Origin: Apiospora phragmitis
Lineage: Eukaryota; Ascomycota; Sordariomycetes; Amphisphaeriales; Apiosporaceae
Direction: 5' to 3'
DNA length: 64,000 nt
Assembly: GCA_038363925.1 (NCBI GenBank)
Contig: JAQQWL010000008.1
Location: forward strand, 1,302,001 to 1,366,000
The first letter of the stretch is position 1, and every line of letters begins with the position of its first letter. The notes under the pieces are model-generated. The model worked only from the letters and a program-made list of their open reading frames with translations, did not search any database and was not told where the DNA came from. The translations under genes and the position numbers were made by a program. Below, one piece after another: positions 24,959 through 35,400 of this stretch.

Positions 24959-25644
24959 TATAACGAACGCTATTTAAGTTTTGAAAAAAACTTAGTAAAA
25001 CGTATTAAAATTTATATTAATAAATACGAAAAAGTATTTAAATATATAATAAAAATCGCTTTTATTAATATAATAAGTAATAATTTATAAAAATAAAAGT
25101 AATTAAAATATTTAAATTCAAAAGTATTCGTAATAATTTTTTTTAAAATTATTTATTTTATTAATAAATTAAAATTAATATTTAAATTAATTATTAAAAT
25201 AAGAAATATTTATATAAAATATATAAGAAATATTTATCGTTATATATTTAATCTCTTCCCTTATTAATCCGTTAGATTGTTCATTAACTCATAATAATCC
25301 CGTTATTAGCTCACGACGATCCATCCCTTGGATCACGGTGATCCATTCTAGTGGCTCACTTAGGCGCGTCGTGATCCGTCGCTCCTGGCTTACTTGCTAA
25401 AACGGTGGTCTAGTCGCTCCTCGTTCCGCGGCTCCTTCCTAGCTGCTTTCCCGGGTCGGGTCTATCCTTTCGCTGTTTGGGATATTTTCGTAGTTATATT
25501 TACATGCTTTTATAATATAGGAGAGTTTATATTAGTATAGCTAGTAGTGCGGTCGGTAGTTATAACGTTATAGCCTAGTCGGGGTATGGTAGTTCCGTTC
25601 CGGCGAGTGGGGTCTTGGCCGCATGGTTAGGTCGGGTTGTAACA
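24959..25644 (-). repeat. 5' LTR of Ty3 element A
   Basis: 686 bp partner of the LTR at 10081. The part near 25280-25644 is much less RIP-altered and keeps the unmutated end GGTTGTAACA. Confidence 0.85.
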
Positions 25645-25753
25645 CTATGAGGGGTATCGTATGCCCCTCTTTATGAAATAGAAAAGGGTTCGTGCGCACA
25701 GGCACGTGGCACCCCTTTTAAGGTAATATAGAAAACCTTAGTTCCTGCTATTC
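25645..25753. mobile_element. Right piece of the unidentified short insert
   Basis: GC-richer sequence (for example GGTTCGTGCGCACAGGCACG) unlike the flanking transposon copies. It continues to the second TAATATTAATTA at 25754-25765. Confidence 0.4.
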
Positions 25754-26148
25754 TAATATTAATTAGTTTTAATTAAATTATAAAGGTTATAATGTAAGTT
25801 ATATGCTGAGTTATTATTTTAAAAAGTAAAAACGTAATATTTTAAAAGGTAAATAAAATACTTAACTAGCGCCGCCGTATAAAAAAAACGGTTATAAAAT
25901 AAAAGATTACTTTATATATAAGTTAAAAAAGATTTATAATTTTAAAAGAATATTAATAAATAGTTATAAAACGAATCGCATTAAAAAAATAATTATATAA
26001 AGACGTTTAAAACACACTTATAATATTATAAAATTTATAAAAAGCTTAAATATAATATATATACTTATTAAAATAATATAAAAACCTTTAAAAATAATTA
26101 TTATTAATATATTTAATTAATTTATAACTTATAAAGCTTAATAATAAA

Positions 26149-26195
26149 AAGTGCGTAGCTCGCTTATATGCGCAGCTCGCTTGTGAGGTACGTTA
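26149..26195 (-). repeat. Right terminal inverted repeat of Fot1-like copy 2
   Basis: Complement of the left end at 8801, and less RIP-altered: it keeps GCTCGCTT twice. It marks the sharp right edge of the AT-rich block. Confidence 0.75.
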
Positions 26196-26641
26196 TCTAT
26201 TTTTAGATTCGTGAGCTGTGATTGCGAGTGGGGAGCCTCGAGCATCAAAATTGTTATGGGGCGGGGAATGGTAATAAGTGACGATATAAGAGTCAGCATC
26301 AAACACCGCATAGCCGGTGCTGAGATCCAGGTTCAACATACATACTACGAGATGATGATGCAAGCCGGGTACTTGTTTAGGCGAGAATAAATTCGTCAAA
26401 GCCCAAAGTCTTCTTACACATATATGCGTATAAAATCTGATTGTCGAGCCGCGGATCCTTGATATCCTGCCAGAACACCGCGGTAGATGCCCAACACCGT
26501 ACGCTACACTACAGTATGCTCCTTCCCTAACCCCCAATCAGCCAAGCCAAGCCATGGTAATCTACCCGTCTACCCCAAACTCCATTCGCCAGCCCCATGC
26601 ACAAAAAGATGGATAAAGACAGCTCAAAAGCAAGCCACGCC
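26196..26641. other. Intergenic, 3' flank of MET1
   Basis: Normal-composition DNA between the transposon terminal repeat and the stop of MET1. No gene recognised. Confidence 0.4.
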
Positions 26642-28476
26642 TTACGCGGAAATCGGTGTCGTCCCCAGGCTCCCCGCCAAGTCCAGCTTGTCCCCTATCT
26701 CCAGCCCCGCGAACCCGTCCTCGACGACCCAGCTCCGGCCTTTCTCGCTCTGGTACAGGGCCTCGCAGGCCCCGCCCACGACCAGGAGCCCCGGCGGGCG
26801 GCTGCCCTCCTGCTCTATGGCCTCGACCACGCGGGCCAGGGTGGTGCGGATGACCCTCTGGTCGGGGCAGCTGGCGCGCTCGATGACGGCGCAAGGCGTG
26901 TCCCGCGGCCACAATATCCGCTTAGGAGGAGCACTACTCGTGGTAGTAGGTGGCTCCTGTACCGCCATCGATGAGTCCGGCTGCTCTCCTTCGCCTAATG
27001 GCAGCAGCTGCTTGATTATCCCCTTCTCCGCATCGGTGTGTTCGGTCAGTTCTTTAACCAGCGCGGCGATCCGGTGCAGCGCCATGAGGAAAACGACAGT
27101 CCGCGTCGCGACGTACTCGGGCGGGTTCGGCGGCTTGCCCTTCTTGCCGGTCCCGGTGCAGATGAGCACCTGGTCCGAGACGTCGCGCTGCGTCGCCGGG
27201 ATGCCGGAGAAGAGGGGCGCCGACAGCGCACTCGTGATCCCCGGCAGGACCGTGACGCGGTCGCCCAGCCCGTGGCGCCGGAAGTAGGCAACCTCCTCGC
27301 CGCCCCGGCCGTAGATGAAGGGGTCGCCCTGCTTGAGGCGGAGCACGGCTTTCCCTTCACGCACCCCCGCAATGGCCATCTCGAGAAGCTCCTCTTGCGC
27401 GGCGTCGGCATTGCCCGGGAACTTGCGGGCGATGTGCACAGGCGTGCGCCGCGGTATCAAATCCAGCACCCCAGAGGGCACCAACTTGTCCGCTAGGATG
27501 AGATCGGCCGTCTGTATCGCCTTGTGCGTGGCCTGTGTCAATAAGTCCGGGTGACCCGGCCCGAGCCGGCGAGGATTATGCGGCCCCTGGCCATGGGGCT
27601 AGACTTGGCCGCAGGACGACGGATGGACTCGGGCGCATTGACGCCCTCATAGGACTTCAGGATGCCTGCCACATCTTCGTCGCTGACCGCCGCAAGACGC
27701 TTGAGCGGCCAATATTCGCAGATCTGACTGAGCCATCGCATGCGCCTGTTCTTGGCCGCGTCGAGATCCGCCTCGGTCACCAGTTTGTTGAAGGTAGCAG
27801 TCTGGTCGAGAGAATCGTCTAACTCTCCACCGTCCGCCAACGCGGAGTGTAACAAGTGATCTTCCTCCTGTATCCGCCTTCGAGCATCGCCCAGTCGTGA
27901 ACATGCCGCTCCCAAATCTTGAGGGAGAGAGGCGGCGATCTCGCGACGTATTCTCGAAGCCAATTTGCAGCCGCGGCCGTTGGTCGTAACACCGATCTGT
28001 AAGGGGCCATCGGTGTGGGTTGAGAGGAGGCTGAAAGTCGATAATTGGGGCGAGTCGACAACGTTGACGGGAATGCGGTTTCGCTTGCAGAAAGTCGATA
28101 TCTGGGCGCCTTCAGTGGCTTATGTTAGTCTTGGTGGGCAGACAGGCAGGGTTTCTTATAAGTCTTACTCTGTGGATCGCGGGGTCCTGATGTGACAAAG
28201 ACAGCATCGACAACGCCCCCCAAATCTTCGCGCCCCAGGGTTAACGCATCGTTTTCTTCAAAAGACTTCTTCACCCATTTCACCTCCCCAGCATCGACTC
28301 TCTTTTGTAGAGACATAGTGTAACTCTGCCGCAGCAGGTGTAATTACAAGGGGGTATGCGCCGACGTTGAAGGACTGGGCGCAACGGGATGCGGCAAGGG
28401 GGTTCGAGCCCACGATCAGATGGACGTGCGACCGGGCATCGGTCGTTGTCAGTAAGGAGATGTGGCTCGCCATCAT
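26642..28476 (-). pseudogene. MET1: Siroheme synthase / uroporphyrinogen-III C-methyltransferase, two frameshifts
   Basis: Fungal bifunctional protein: an N-terminal precorrin-2 dehydrogenase/chelatase-like (Met8/CysG-N) domain fused to a SAM-dependent uroporphyrinogen-III methyltransferase. It makes siroheme for sulfite and nitrite reductases. Minus strand: start 28476 (MMASHISLLTTTDARSHVHL, IVGSNPLAASRCA), intron 28168-28110 (GTAAGA donor, AG acceptor), then IRREIAASLPQDLG. The methyltransferase runs from GRIILAGSG and includes KQGDPFIYGRGGEE, PGITSALSAP and ALHRIAAL, ending at 26642. An extra base near 28312 separates TPAAAELHY from LQKRVDAGEVKW. A missing C near 27562 separates LAGSG from PGHPDLL, the canonical methyltransferase loop. 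Both breaks fall inside conserved blocks. The rest of the frame is clean, so recent inactivation or assembly indels are equally possible. Confidence 0.88.
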
Positions 28477-30383
28477 CAACTATGATATAGGCCGTCAATG
28501 CGCCTACTTGTCCACCAAGCCAGTGAGGTTCCAGAATCCCAGATCGGCATACAGAGATACGAACAAAGCCGGCGCGGGGAGGCTAGCAGTGTGGCAGCTT
28601 ACAAATGTGCAGAGCCAGCGAGACAACAAGGACAATGCGGCGATGCGACGATGCGACGATGCGACAGAGAAATAGGAGAAGAGAGAAGAGAGACAACAGT
28701 ACTTAGGATGGCCTGATAGCCCCAGGAAAGTCTGGCAATCTCGACTTAGACATCTCCGGGATCGCACGAGTCGGCGATGGACTCATATCACTAGAGGGAG
28801 TTTGCCCCACGTAGAAAATGTTGCGATGGCGCAATTGCGATTAACAACCCGAAGTCAGCGGACAAGATGAAGATGGGGTTTTAATGACCAATCCCATGGC
28901 CAAATAGCGATTTCCGAGCAAATGGCGGGGTTAATCTTCCGCGGGGTATTTCCCAGTGGCGCCACTGAAGAACAAACCTACAGGCCAGAGGTGGCTCAAG
29001 TCCAGCTAGCGCACGACGATAAGCTCGCCTGGGGCCCCTTATCGCACCAATGGGGGCAAGAATCAAATAAGCCCGCCTGCCCGCGGAAGTACCAACGGAG
29101 ATCTGAATCTGGATATGTACGGTCCAAGCATCATGTATGGCAACAAGTGGTTATGTACATATTTGCAGGCAGGGATGTAGGGATATGTTAGTTTGACTAT
29201 AAGAAGCAGTTCCATATATAGTAACAGTAGCATGCCTTTTGGTATTCGCTGTCATTTCGTACCAAGGAGTTAGTTATGGGCGACGGTTTGATCTGTGTTA
29301 GCTGTGAAGCAAATGTATTACAGGATCTCACTCCTGAAGCCATTCACAGTCCCAAAGGCCAACATCTATAACCGGACGAAGATGAAGGAACACTGTGGAA
29401 CATCCCTGGCTGGTTTGAAACTTAGCTTTCAAATCACCATCAATGCCTCTGTACAACTGTCTAAGGCCGATGATGGGAACTGGTTCACCAGGCACTCACT
29501 AGCCCGGGTATCTGGAAAAAGGGGGTTCTGACCTCGCTGGCGCCCCAAGTTGTTATCGTTGTTATCAGTGATGCCTGGACCCATAATGCTGTGTAAATTA
29601 TCTGCATTACGAAGAGCCGGCGTTAATGAAAGAAGGCACGGGGGCAGACAAACGCGTTGAGACGTGTCAAAGAGTCGTTCTAATCGTACCTGGATTGTGT
29701 GTGTGTGAATGTAAACGAATGGTATTTTCAGTACTCCTCAGGCATCTCCCCAAGTCGGCATCTACCCCTAGGTACCCTTTTTGGACTGCCATTGATGGTA
29801 GTCACCAGCAACTTCGTCCTGCAGTTAGTCAAAGACGCTTGACACATTGTTGCATCAACCTGCCTGCATGGTTGTCCCATTCCCTTCTGTGCAAGAAGCC
29901 AATAGACCCCCCTGGCAATAACTTCCCAACCCATTGTTGTCCCTTTTTTCGTCGAAACTTCGTCGCGGTTGACTGATTGGTACATCCTTGCGCCCAAGGA
30001 AATAAAAAAGGTGAGTTTTCCCTGAACCCATGAACAAACATGTTGATGCTTGCTCAACCAGCATTGACCAAACCACACCCATCCTTTGTGGCATACTTGA
30101 TCTGACCCGCGTCGCGACTTTCTTAGGCTCGTCTCTGCAGTTGAAGACTGCCCCTTGGAGAGTAGGACCTACCCTGTCGGGGGCCAACAAGAGGAAGAAC
30201 AGACTTGATTTCGACCAATATTTCTTAATCGCCACTGTCGACCGCAAAAGGCTCCTGAATTATCCGAACTACTACTCACTTGAAGTTCAAGGAGATAAAG
30301 GGGGGAGAGAACGCGCACGCGCAAGAACATACAACCGACAAGAACGACCATTCGAGACCCAGTCCCCCTATCCCGTGGCCAAG
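28477..30383. other. Intergenic, no gene recognised
   Basis: About 1.9 kb upstream of MET1 and of the Cys-module gene, so probably holding both promoters. The open frames here (for example 28498-28716 and 29626-29976) have no family features. A short tandem GATGCGAC repeat (three to four units) lies at about 28637-28665. Confidence 0.4.
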
Positions 30384-32465
30384 ATGTGTGTAATCCGCTA
30401 CCACATGTGCAAGCAATGCCAGCTTGGATACCCTGGCCACACCATGTACTGCAAGGACTTCCACCCGCCCTTTCGGTTCTGCCCCAAGGGTACCGTGTAT
30501 AGCTTCGTCGTCGTCGAGCCTGAGCAATGCCTCCTTTACCCAGACCATGTGCAAATGGAAACCACAGGGTACCAGTATGTCGACGAATATAACACTAACG
30601 ATCAACTTGTCGGTCAAAGACCCTGTATACGCTTCGTCCCGGCAGGAAGTCAGCAGCAACAGCAAGACCCAAGGCCTCTGCAAAGATCAGCGTCTCTGAA
30701 TCAGCCAGCGCCCGTGCAACATCCAATATTTCTGCATCGGCTAGCGCCTCCGCACCAGCCAGCGCCTCAGTTCCAGCCGGTATCTCAGCCGCAGCGAGCA
30801 TCCCAGGGGCAACCATATGTTGACCAACCACAAATACCGCGCGCTTTCGAAAGCAGAGCCCATGTTATTGGCACGACGGGTTATGCTGTCGCAGCACCAC
30901 GCAGGGCCGCGACACCTCACAGCATCGTCACACCACGTAGAGTCATATCACCAGAGATGGTCATAGCATCACGTACCCGCACAGCATCGCCCGAGAGTAT
31001 TGTGTCCACCAGTAGTGTGCCCCAAGTCGGCGATAATGCAGCGGCAGTTGATGCGTTACGCCAAGAACCATCTGTGGATCCCACTACTATCAACCCAGAA
31101 GCAGAGACTGCCCGCGCTGGCACACCCGTCGAGTTTGCGGACCAACATCAGCGCGTCGACGCAGCACTCGAGAGCTACCGGAGATCTCACTCATCTCTTT
31201 CCAGTAGAGGCAGGGTAACGCAGAGAAGTGACAACAGCGGTGGTTCCGGCTCCGGTTCCCGTTCAAGCTCGCAAATGGCCGTCAGGAGCAAGAGATCAAG
31301 TTCGGTGTTGGTGGAAGCAGAAAGTTCGGGCATCAAGCAAGAAGCAGAGGATGAGGTCACCACATCGACCGGGTTGACCCACACAGCTCCGGCCGCAAGT
31401 CCCGAGAGTGTCACCGGTGCCACAAAGTCTGACCAGCCGGCGACCGCAGGACCAAGCATATCTACATTGGATCCATCGCAACCCCCTTTTTATCCTCAGA
31501 AGCAACCTGGTACTACGAGTAGCTGGGCTGGATTATCAACGCAGGATAAAGGAAAGGGAAAGGAGATTGCACAGCCAGTGTCTTCTCTTTTAGACATGGG
31601 TTCTCGTGCACCTACCCGTCCGGGTACTCCAGGTACCCCGGATCCTCCGGGTACACCGATTCACTGGAGGGCTTCTAGTACTCCGGCAGAAGCTGTAGCA
31701 GCAACTAGCAACGAGGAGAAGAAAGCTGCAACAATGGAAACCTCAGTAAAAGAAACAGCCACAGAGCACGAAGTTCAAGGCTCTGCCGCACCACTTACAC
31801 AGAGCACGGTGCCTTCATCGCCTGCACTGTCCTCTACTACGGCAACCACGACTGCTGCTTCGGCGGAAACAAGGAGCCCGTCTGTCCCGGCGACCAGTGA
31901 GAAGCCTGAGAAGCCCGCGGTGCGATCTTGGGCCACCATTGTCGGACCCGGACAGCAGCAAAAGGGATCTCTTCTTCCACCTATGAGCACCCTGTCGCCG
32001 CACGAGACCACGACATCAATACAACCCGCGGAGAAGACCCAGAAGAAGCAGCCGCAGAAGCAGCCGCAGAAGAAGAAGCAAGGAGCATCTAGTGGCAAGG
32101 ATAAGGCCGGAAAACAAAAGCCGGGCCAGGGCTCAATAACCATTGGCCGTTCGTACGCCGTGGGACCGCCAAAGTCACCAGTCCCTGAGGTAGCCACCGC
32201 AAAGGTAGCAAAGGAACATCGCACCAGTCCCACCAACTTTCCGAAGCTGGGGTTATCCTCAACCAACCCGGATAAGAAAGATACACCCGCCGTCGTGACC
32301 ACCAAACCGGCTCGAAGCTACAGTGCAGCGCTGGCAAGTAGCGGCAGCAGCAAAGGTTCTGTAAAACCGTCGGCAATGGCAGTAACCAGCGATATCAACA
32401 GCGATTGGCCTGCTCCTCCGCCGTCTTGGGGTCGTGGTTCATCAGGTGGCGAGAAGCGAAAATGA
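30384..32465 (+). CDS. Cys-module protein with long low-complexity tail (693 aa)
   Basis: Unrecognised family. The first 49 residues carry a Cys-rich module with Cys at 2, 9, 12, 23, 33 and 49, Tyr16, Phe26, Pro28-Pro29 and Pro34-x-Gly36. The spacing is identical to that in the 65-aa protein at 37162, which is why I start at 30384 (ATGTGTGTAATC) rather than at the in-frame ATG at 30030. The rest is disordered: Gln/Pro-rich at about residues 90-160, Ser/Thr/Pro-rich in the middle, and a Lys/Gln-rich basic patch (KKQPQKQPQKKKQG) near residue 560. Short motifs SWATIVG and SYSAALAS stand out in the C-terminal third. No signal peptide or membrane segment is seen. The module may bind zinc and the tail may mediate interactions; both are inference. 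Confidence 0.65.
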   Translation: MCVIRYHMCKQCQLGYPGHTMYCKDFHPPFRFCPKGTVYSFVVVEPEQCLLYPDHVQMETTGYQYVDEYNTNDQLVGQRPCIRFVPAGSQQQQQDPRPLQRSASLNQPAPVQHPIFLHRLAPPHQPAPQFQPVSQPQRASQGQPYVDQPQIPRAFESRAHVIGTTGYAVAAPRRAATPHSIVTPRRVISPEMVIASRTRTASPESIVSTSSVPQVGDNAAAVDALRQEPSVDPTTINPEAETARAGTPVEFADQHQRVDAALESYRRSHSSLSSRGRVTQRSDNSGGSGSGSRSSSQMAVRSKRSSSVLVEAESSGIKQEAEDEVTTSTGLTHTAPAASPESVTGATKSDQPATAGPSISTLDPSQPPFYPQKQPGTTSSWAGLSTQDKGKGKEIAQPVSSLLDMGSRAPTRPGTPGTPDPPGTPIHWRASSTPAEAVAATSNEEKKAATMETSVKETATEHEVQGSAAPLTQSTVPSSPALSSTTATTTAASAETRSPSVPATSEKPEKPAVRSWATIVGPGQQQKGSLLPPMSTLSPHETTTSIQPAEKTQKKQPQKQPQKKKQGASSGKDKAGKQKPGQGSITIGRSYAVGPPKSPVPEVATAKVAKEHRTSPTNFPKLGLSSTNPDKKDTPAVVTTKPARSYSAALASSGSSKGSVKPSAMAVTSDINSDWPAPPPSWGRGSSGGEKRK

Positions 32466-35400
32466 CCAATCAGCAGTATTGCCCCCTTTTTTGAAACAAC
32501 AGTATCTCCTCTCCCATCTCCATATCCCCCACTCCATAACAGGGAGGGACACCATAACCCTTTTACCAAAGTGTTGCCAGTGTTTCAATCGGCCAATACT
32601 GTCTGTCTCCTTGAAGGACTCGGAGGCTGCCGAAGTCATTCTGAACTTTTTTATTGGCCGGATCACTGACGACTGGCCGGCTGACCTTGCTTCCTACCAA
32701 GATGGGCTTGCTCCATGACTCGGAACTTGTCGTCGTTTCTGCCAAGTTTATTGGAGTAGAGGGGCTGGATGAAGTATAGAGCTGGTTAATCAACGGTTGC
32801 TGATCTCACTCTGTTTGCACATCGACGGAGGTCACAAGAGATACATACGGCATGAATGATGATTCCTTTCTCAATTACTTTTCATGTTTCAGTCTGGAAT
32901 AGTTAGCCGCAAGAGAAGACAAGAAATGACGTGTGTCAACGGTCGTCAGATTCTTCTTACATGCGGGGTAGAAGATACCGAACTATCCCCTAGCATTGCC
33001 AGTTGCTAAACGCCTCGGACAGGTAGCGCCTCGTAGCGGCTGCACGAGCGAGGTTTCGTTCCCGTCTTTCAGGGGCCGCTTATGTGTGTTTGGACGGCCT
33101 GGGTTACAAGAATTCAGCGTAGCGCCCACGCACACGCTCTGGCTATGACAAGAAAAGATGCGAAACAAGCGCTGGAAGATTGGGCGTACATGGACCAGCG
33201 CAGGGTTGACGCACCAGAAGGCGCAGTGGATGTACATAGAGATAACCACCTGCCTCGGTGCATGTATCATAGCTTGAATGGCCCTGGGTGGCCGTAATCG
33301 ACTGCATGTGCACATACATTTCTGCTGGAGGCTCCTGTGTTCTAAGTTAGTAGTGAGTGAGTCACCGTACTTGCGGTTCCATCTTTGGCAAGTGTTTCGC
33401 TGTGCACGCAGTGTGCAGGACACAACGAGAACACAATGGAGGGATGGCTCGTGACGGAGGCCGCGGTTCATCGGATTCACAACGATGAGCAGGCCGAACT
33501 GGAAAACGGCATTGGAGTTGACGCGGACGTGGGACGTGGCAAGCTGCAAGGGAGCGGCTGCTCTGCTATTGCTCCTGCTGGTGCTGCTGCTGGGTCGCAA
33601 TCATCGGGACGCAAAGCCGATACCGAGGCAATTCAACTGCATTGGGTCTCCCTGGGTGGGCGAGAAGACAAAAGCCAACGAAGATGCAGACACCAAGCCA
33701 GCCCCGGAGGAATTGGTGCGAGTCAGAAGTCTCGGGTCGGGCAAGGATGGCGGCTACTATTGTCGTCGCCCAACGACTCCGCCAAGGCGGATTCGGCCGA
33801 GTGATGCGACCCTATTTAATGATGATAGACCAAAACAATTATTACAATGACACAGAGAAAAATGTTTGACGCAGACGAAGGTGATCCATTCCGATGCCCA
33901 TGCGAATTGTCATTATGTGGCTCAACAGAGGCAGGGACGAGGGAGCGAGGCAGGGAGAAGGTTAGTAACCGTACCTGTCTACATTAGGTATTCGCCACTG
34001 CTAAGAAACAAGCTCATCCTCGGAGAAATAGAAAACGGACGGGAAAGAGCACTGAAGCGCGGGAGCTAGGTAAGTGCGTCGGTTACGGAAGTCACAGCCA
34101 CTGTGGCGATAGATTGGTCCCGGTTGTGGCGGGCCACACTTTACGCGCGGGCAGTAGCTGGAAACCTTACTGGCGCACGAGACACCACGTCAAAGTGAAG
34201 CCATGGGCCGAAGTGAGTCAAGATCGTCAGGGCGGTCGCGCCACCTGAACCGTGATGCTACGGGAGCGGCATGGAGAGTTCTAGAACTTGGGTGGCTTGG
34301 GATAAGGGATCTAGTACCTCCCCCGGCCTGCCGGCCGGCAAGTTCGTCCTGTACATAAACTTGACAGCACGTGAAGGTGGCGAAATCGTCACAACGTCCT
34401 TCCCGCTTTTGTCCGCCATCGGTTTATATGGCGAGAATAGCATAGCCCCGAGCCTCGTGTTTCTGTGACGAGGTGGATCATCAGTTATGGACAATTACTA
34501 ATTGCGATCTTGAGCGGCCGGGGCCTTCTTCTACTGGGGTGTTCCAGAACTACGGAACGGCATGTGCTCGCTAATCGACGAACCAACCATAGCCGCGACA
34601 CCGCGATGGCTGGCCAGTGGGATGTACAATCATCAACTTGCCTTGCAGCCTTGATTGGCCACGGACTTATGCATGCATGTACATAAAAGGTCAGGCCGCG
34701 GGGACTGGATGGCGATTGGCAGTTGGGTGAGTTCATGCGTAGCAAGAGGGGAGGATCAACATCACGTTCGTTGATGCCCATTCATCGTCGGTGACTCTCC
34801 ATATATGTATGATACCTCCTAGCCGCTATGTAATATTCCAATCCGGCAAAAACGGCACTAGCGGTATGGCAACGTTATCGCTCCCGCAACTGCGTTCCAT
34901 TGATCCAGCATACCTACTGAGTATTCTTTCCGCTCAATGTAGGTTTGCTTCCGTCCCGGAAGGTTCATGAAGCTAAGGTAGCGCAGCCTCAAGCCACTCA
35001 CCTGTATCCACCCGTTTATTCGGCACGAAGTTACGCAGCGTCGCGGAAGCCGGCGGAGGGAGGAGCTTTCGTCTTCCACCTCTGGAATTAATTATTGCCT
35101 CGGCAGGATTGATCTACCACTGGGAAAGAAAAGGGACTGATAGTTGATCGACATGTGGCGCAATGGAAAAGTTTGGTCACAGCAGTCAGAGATGGAGGTT
35201 GCAAATTTCCCATTCAGCAATTCCGCGCGAGCAGTCAACGGAAATATGAAATACGGCATGCGCGGGTGTGCGGCTTTGCTACGCCTGTTGCGGTAACGAA
35301 AGATTGATGTTGTCATAAACACCGCCAGTCGGTGTATACAACGTTACGGGGAAACCAGTTGCTTGATAGAGGGGCAGAGGGGTAATATGGCCCCGAAGAA

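Larger units (their letters stand above)
10081..25644 (-). mobile_element. Ty3/gypsy retrotransposon A (minus strand), split by element B
   Basis: LTR retrotransposon whose two halves (10081-15375 and 23160-25644) flank element B. Joined, they give about 7.8 kb, the same length as B. The 5' LTR is 24959-25644 and the 3' LTR 10081-10765. Gag with a RIP-altered zinc knuckle (KLGHYA) lies in 23160-24950. Protease, RT, RNase H and integrase remnants run from about 15375 down to 10800. Flanking 5-mers CTACG (10076-10080) and CTATG (25645-25649) fit a target duplication with one RIP change. The sequence across the split matches the uninterrupted sequence of B near 17885-17940, confirming continuity. 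Confidence 0.85.
8801..26195 (+). mobile_element. Fot1/pogo-like transposon, copy 2, split by nested insertions
   Basis: The left terminal inverted repeat begins TAACGTACCTTATAAGCGAG at 8801. The right one is its complement, ending ...GTGAGGTACGTTA at 26195. The 5' and central transposase remnant occupies 8801 to about 9985 and the 3' remnant 25754-26195. The two halves together match the order seen in copy 1 and in the copy at 42648-46835. Everything from about 9986 to 25753 is inserted DNA. The element is dead: RIP stops are everywhere. Confidence 0.75.

Noticed and set aside
7190..26195. A Starship-type giant element or a biosynthetic gene cluster
   Set aside because: No DUF3435 tyrosine recombinase, no cargo genes and no PKS, NRPS or terpene genes; the block is explained by nested Fot1-like and Ty3 elements.
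32983..33600. 205-codon minus-strand open frame
   Set aside because: No domain or signal; overlaps equally long frames on the plus strand; Arg/Cys/His-rich composition like random GC-rich DNA.
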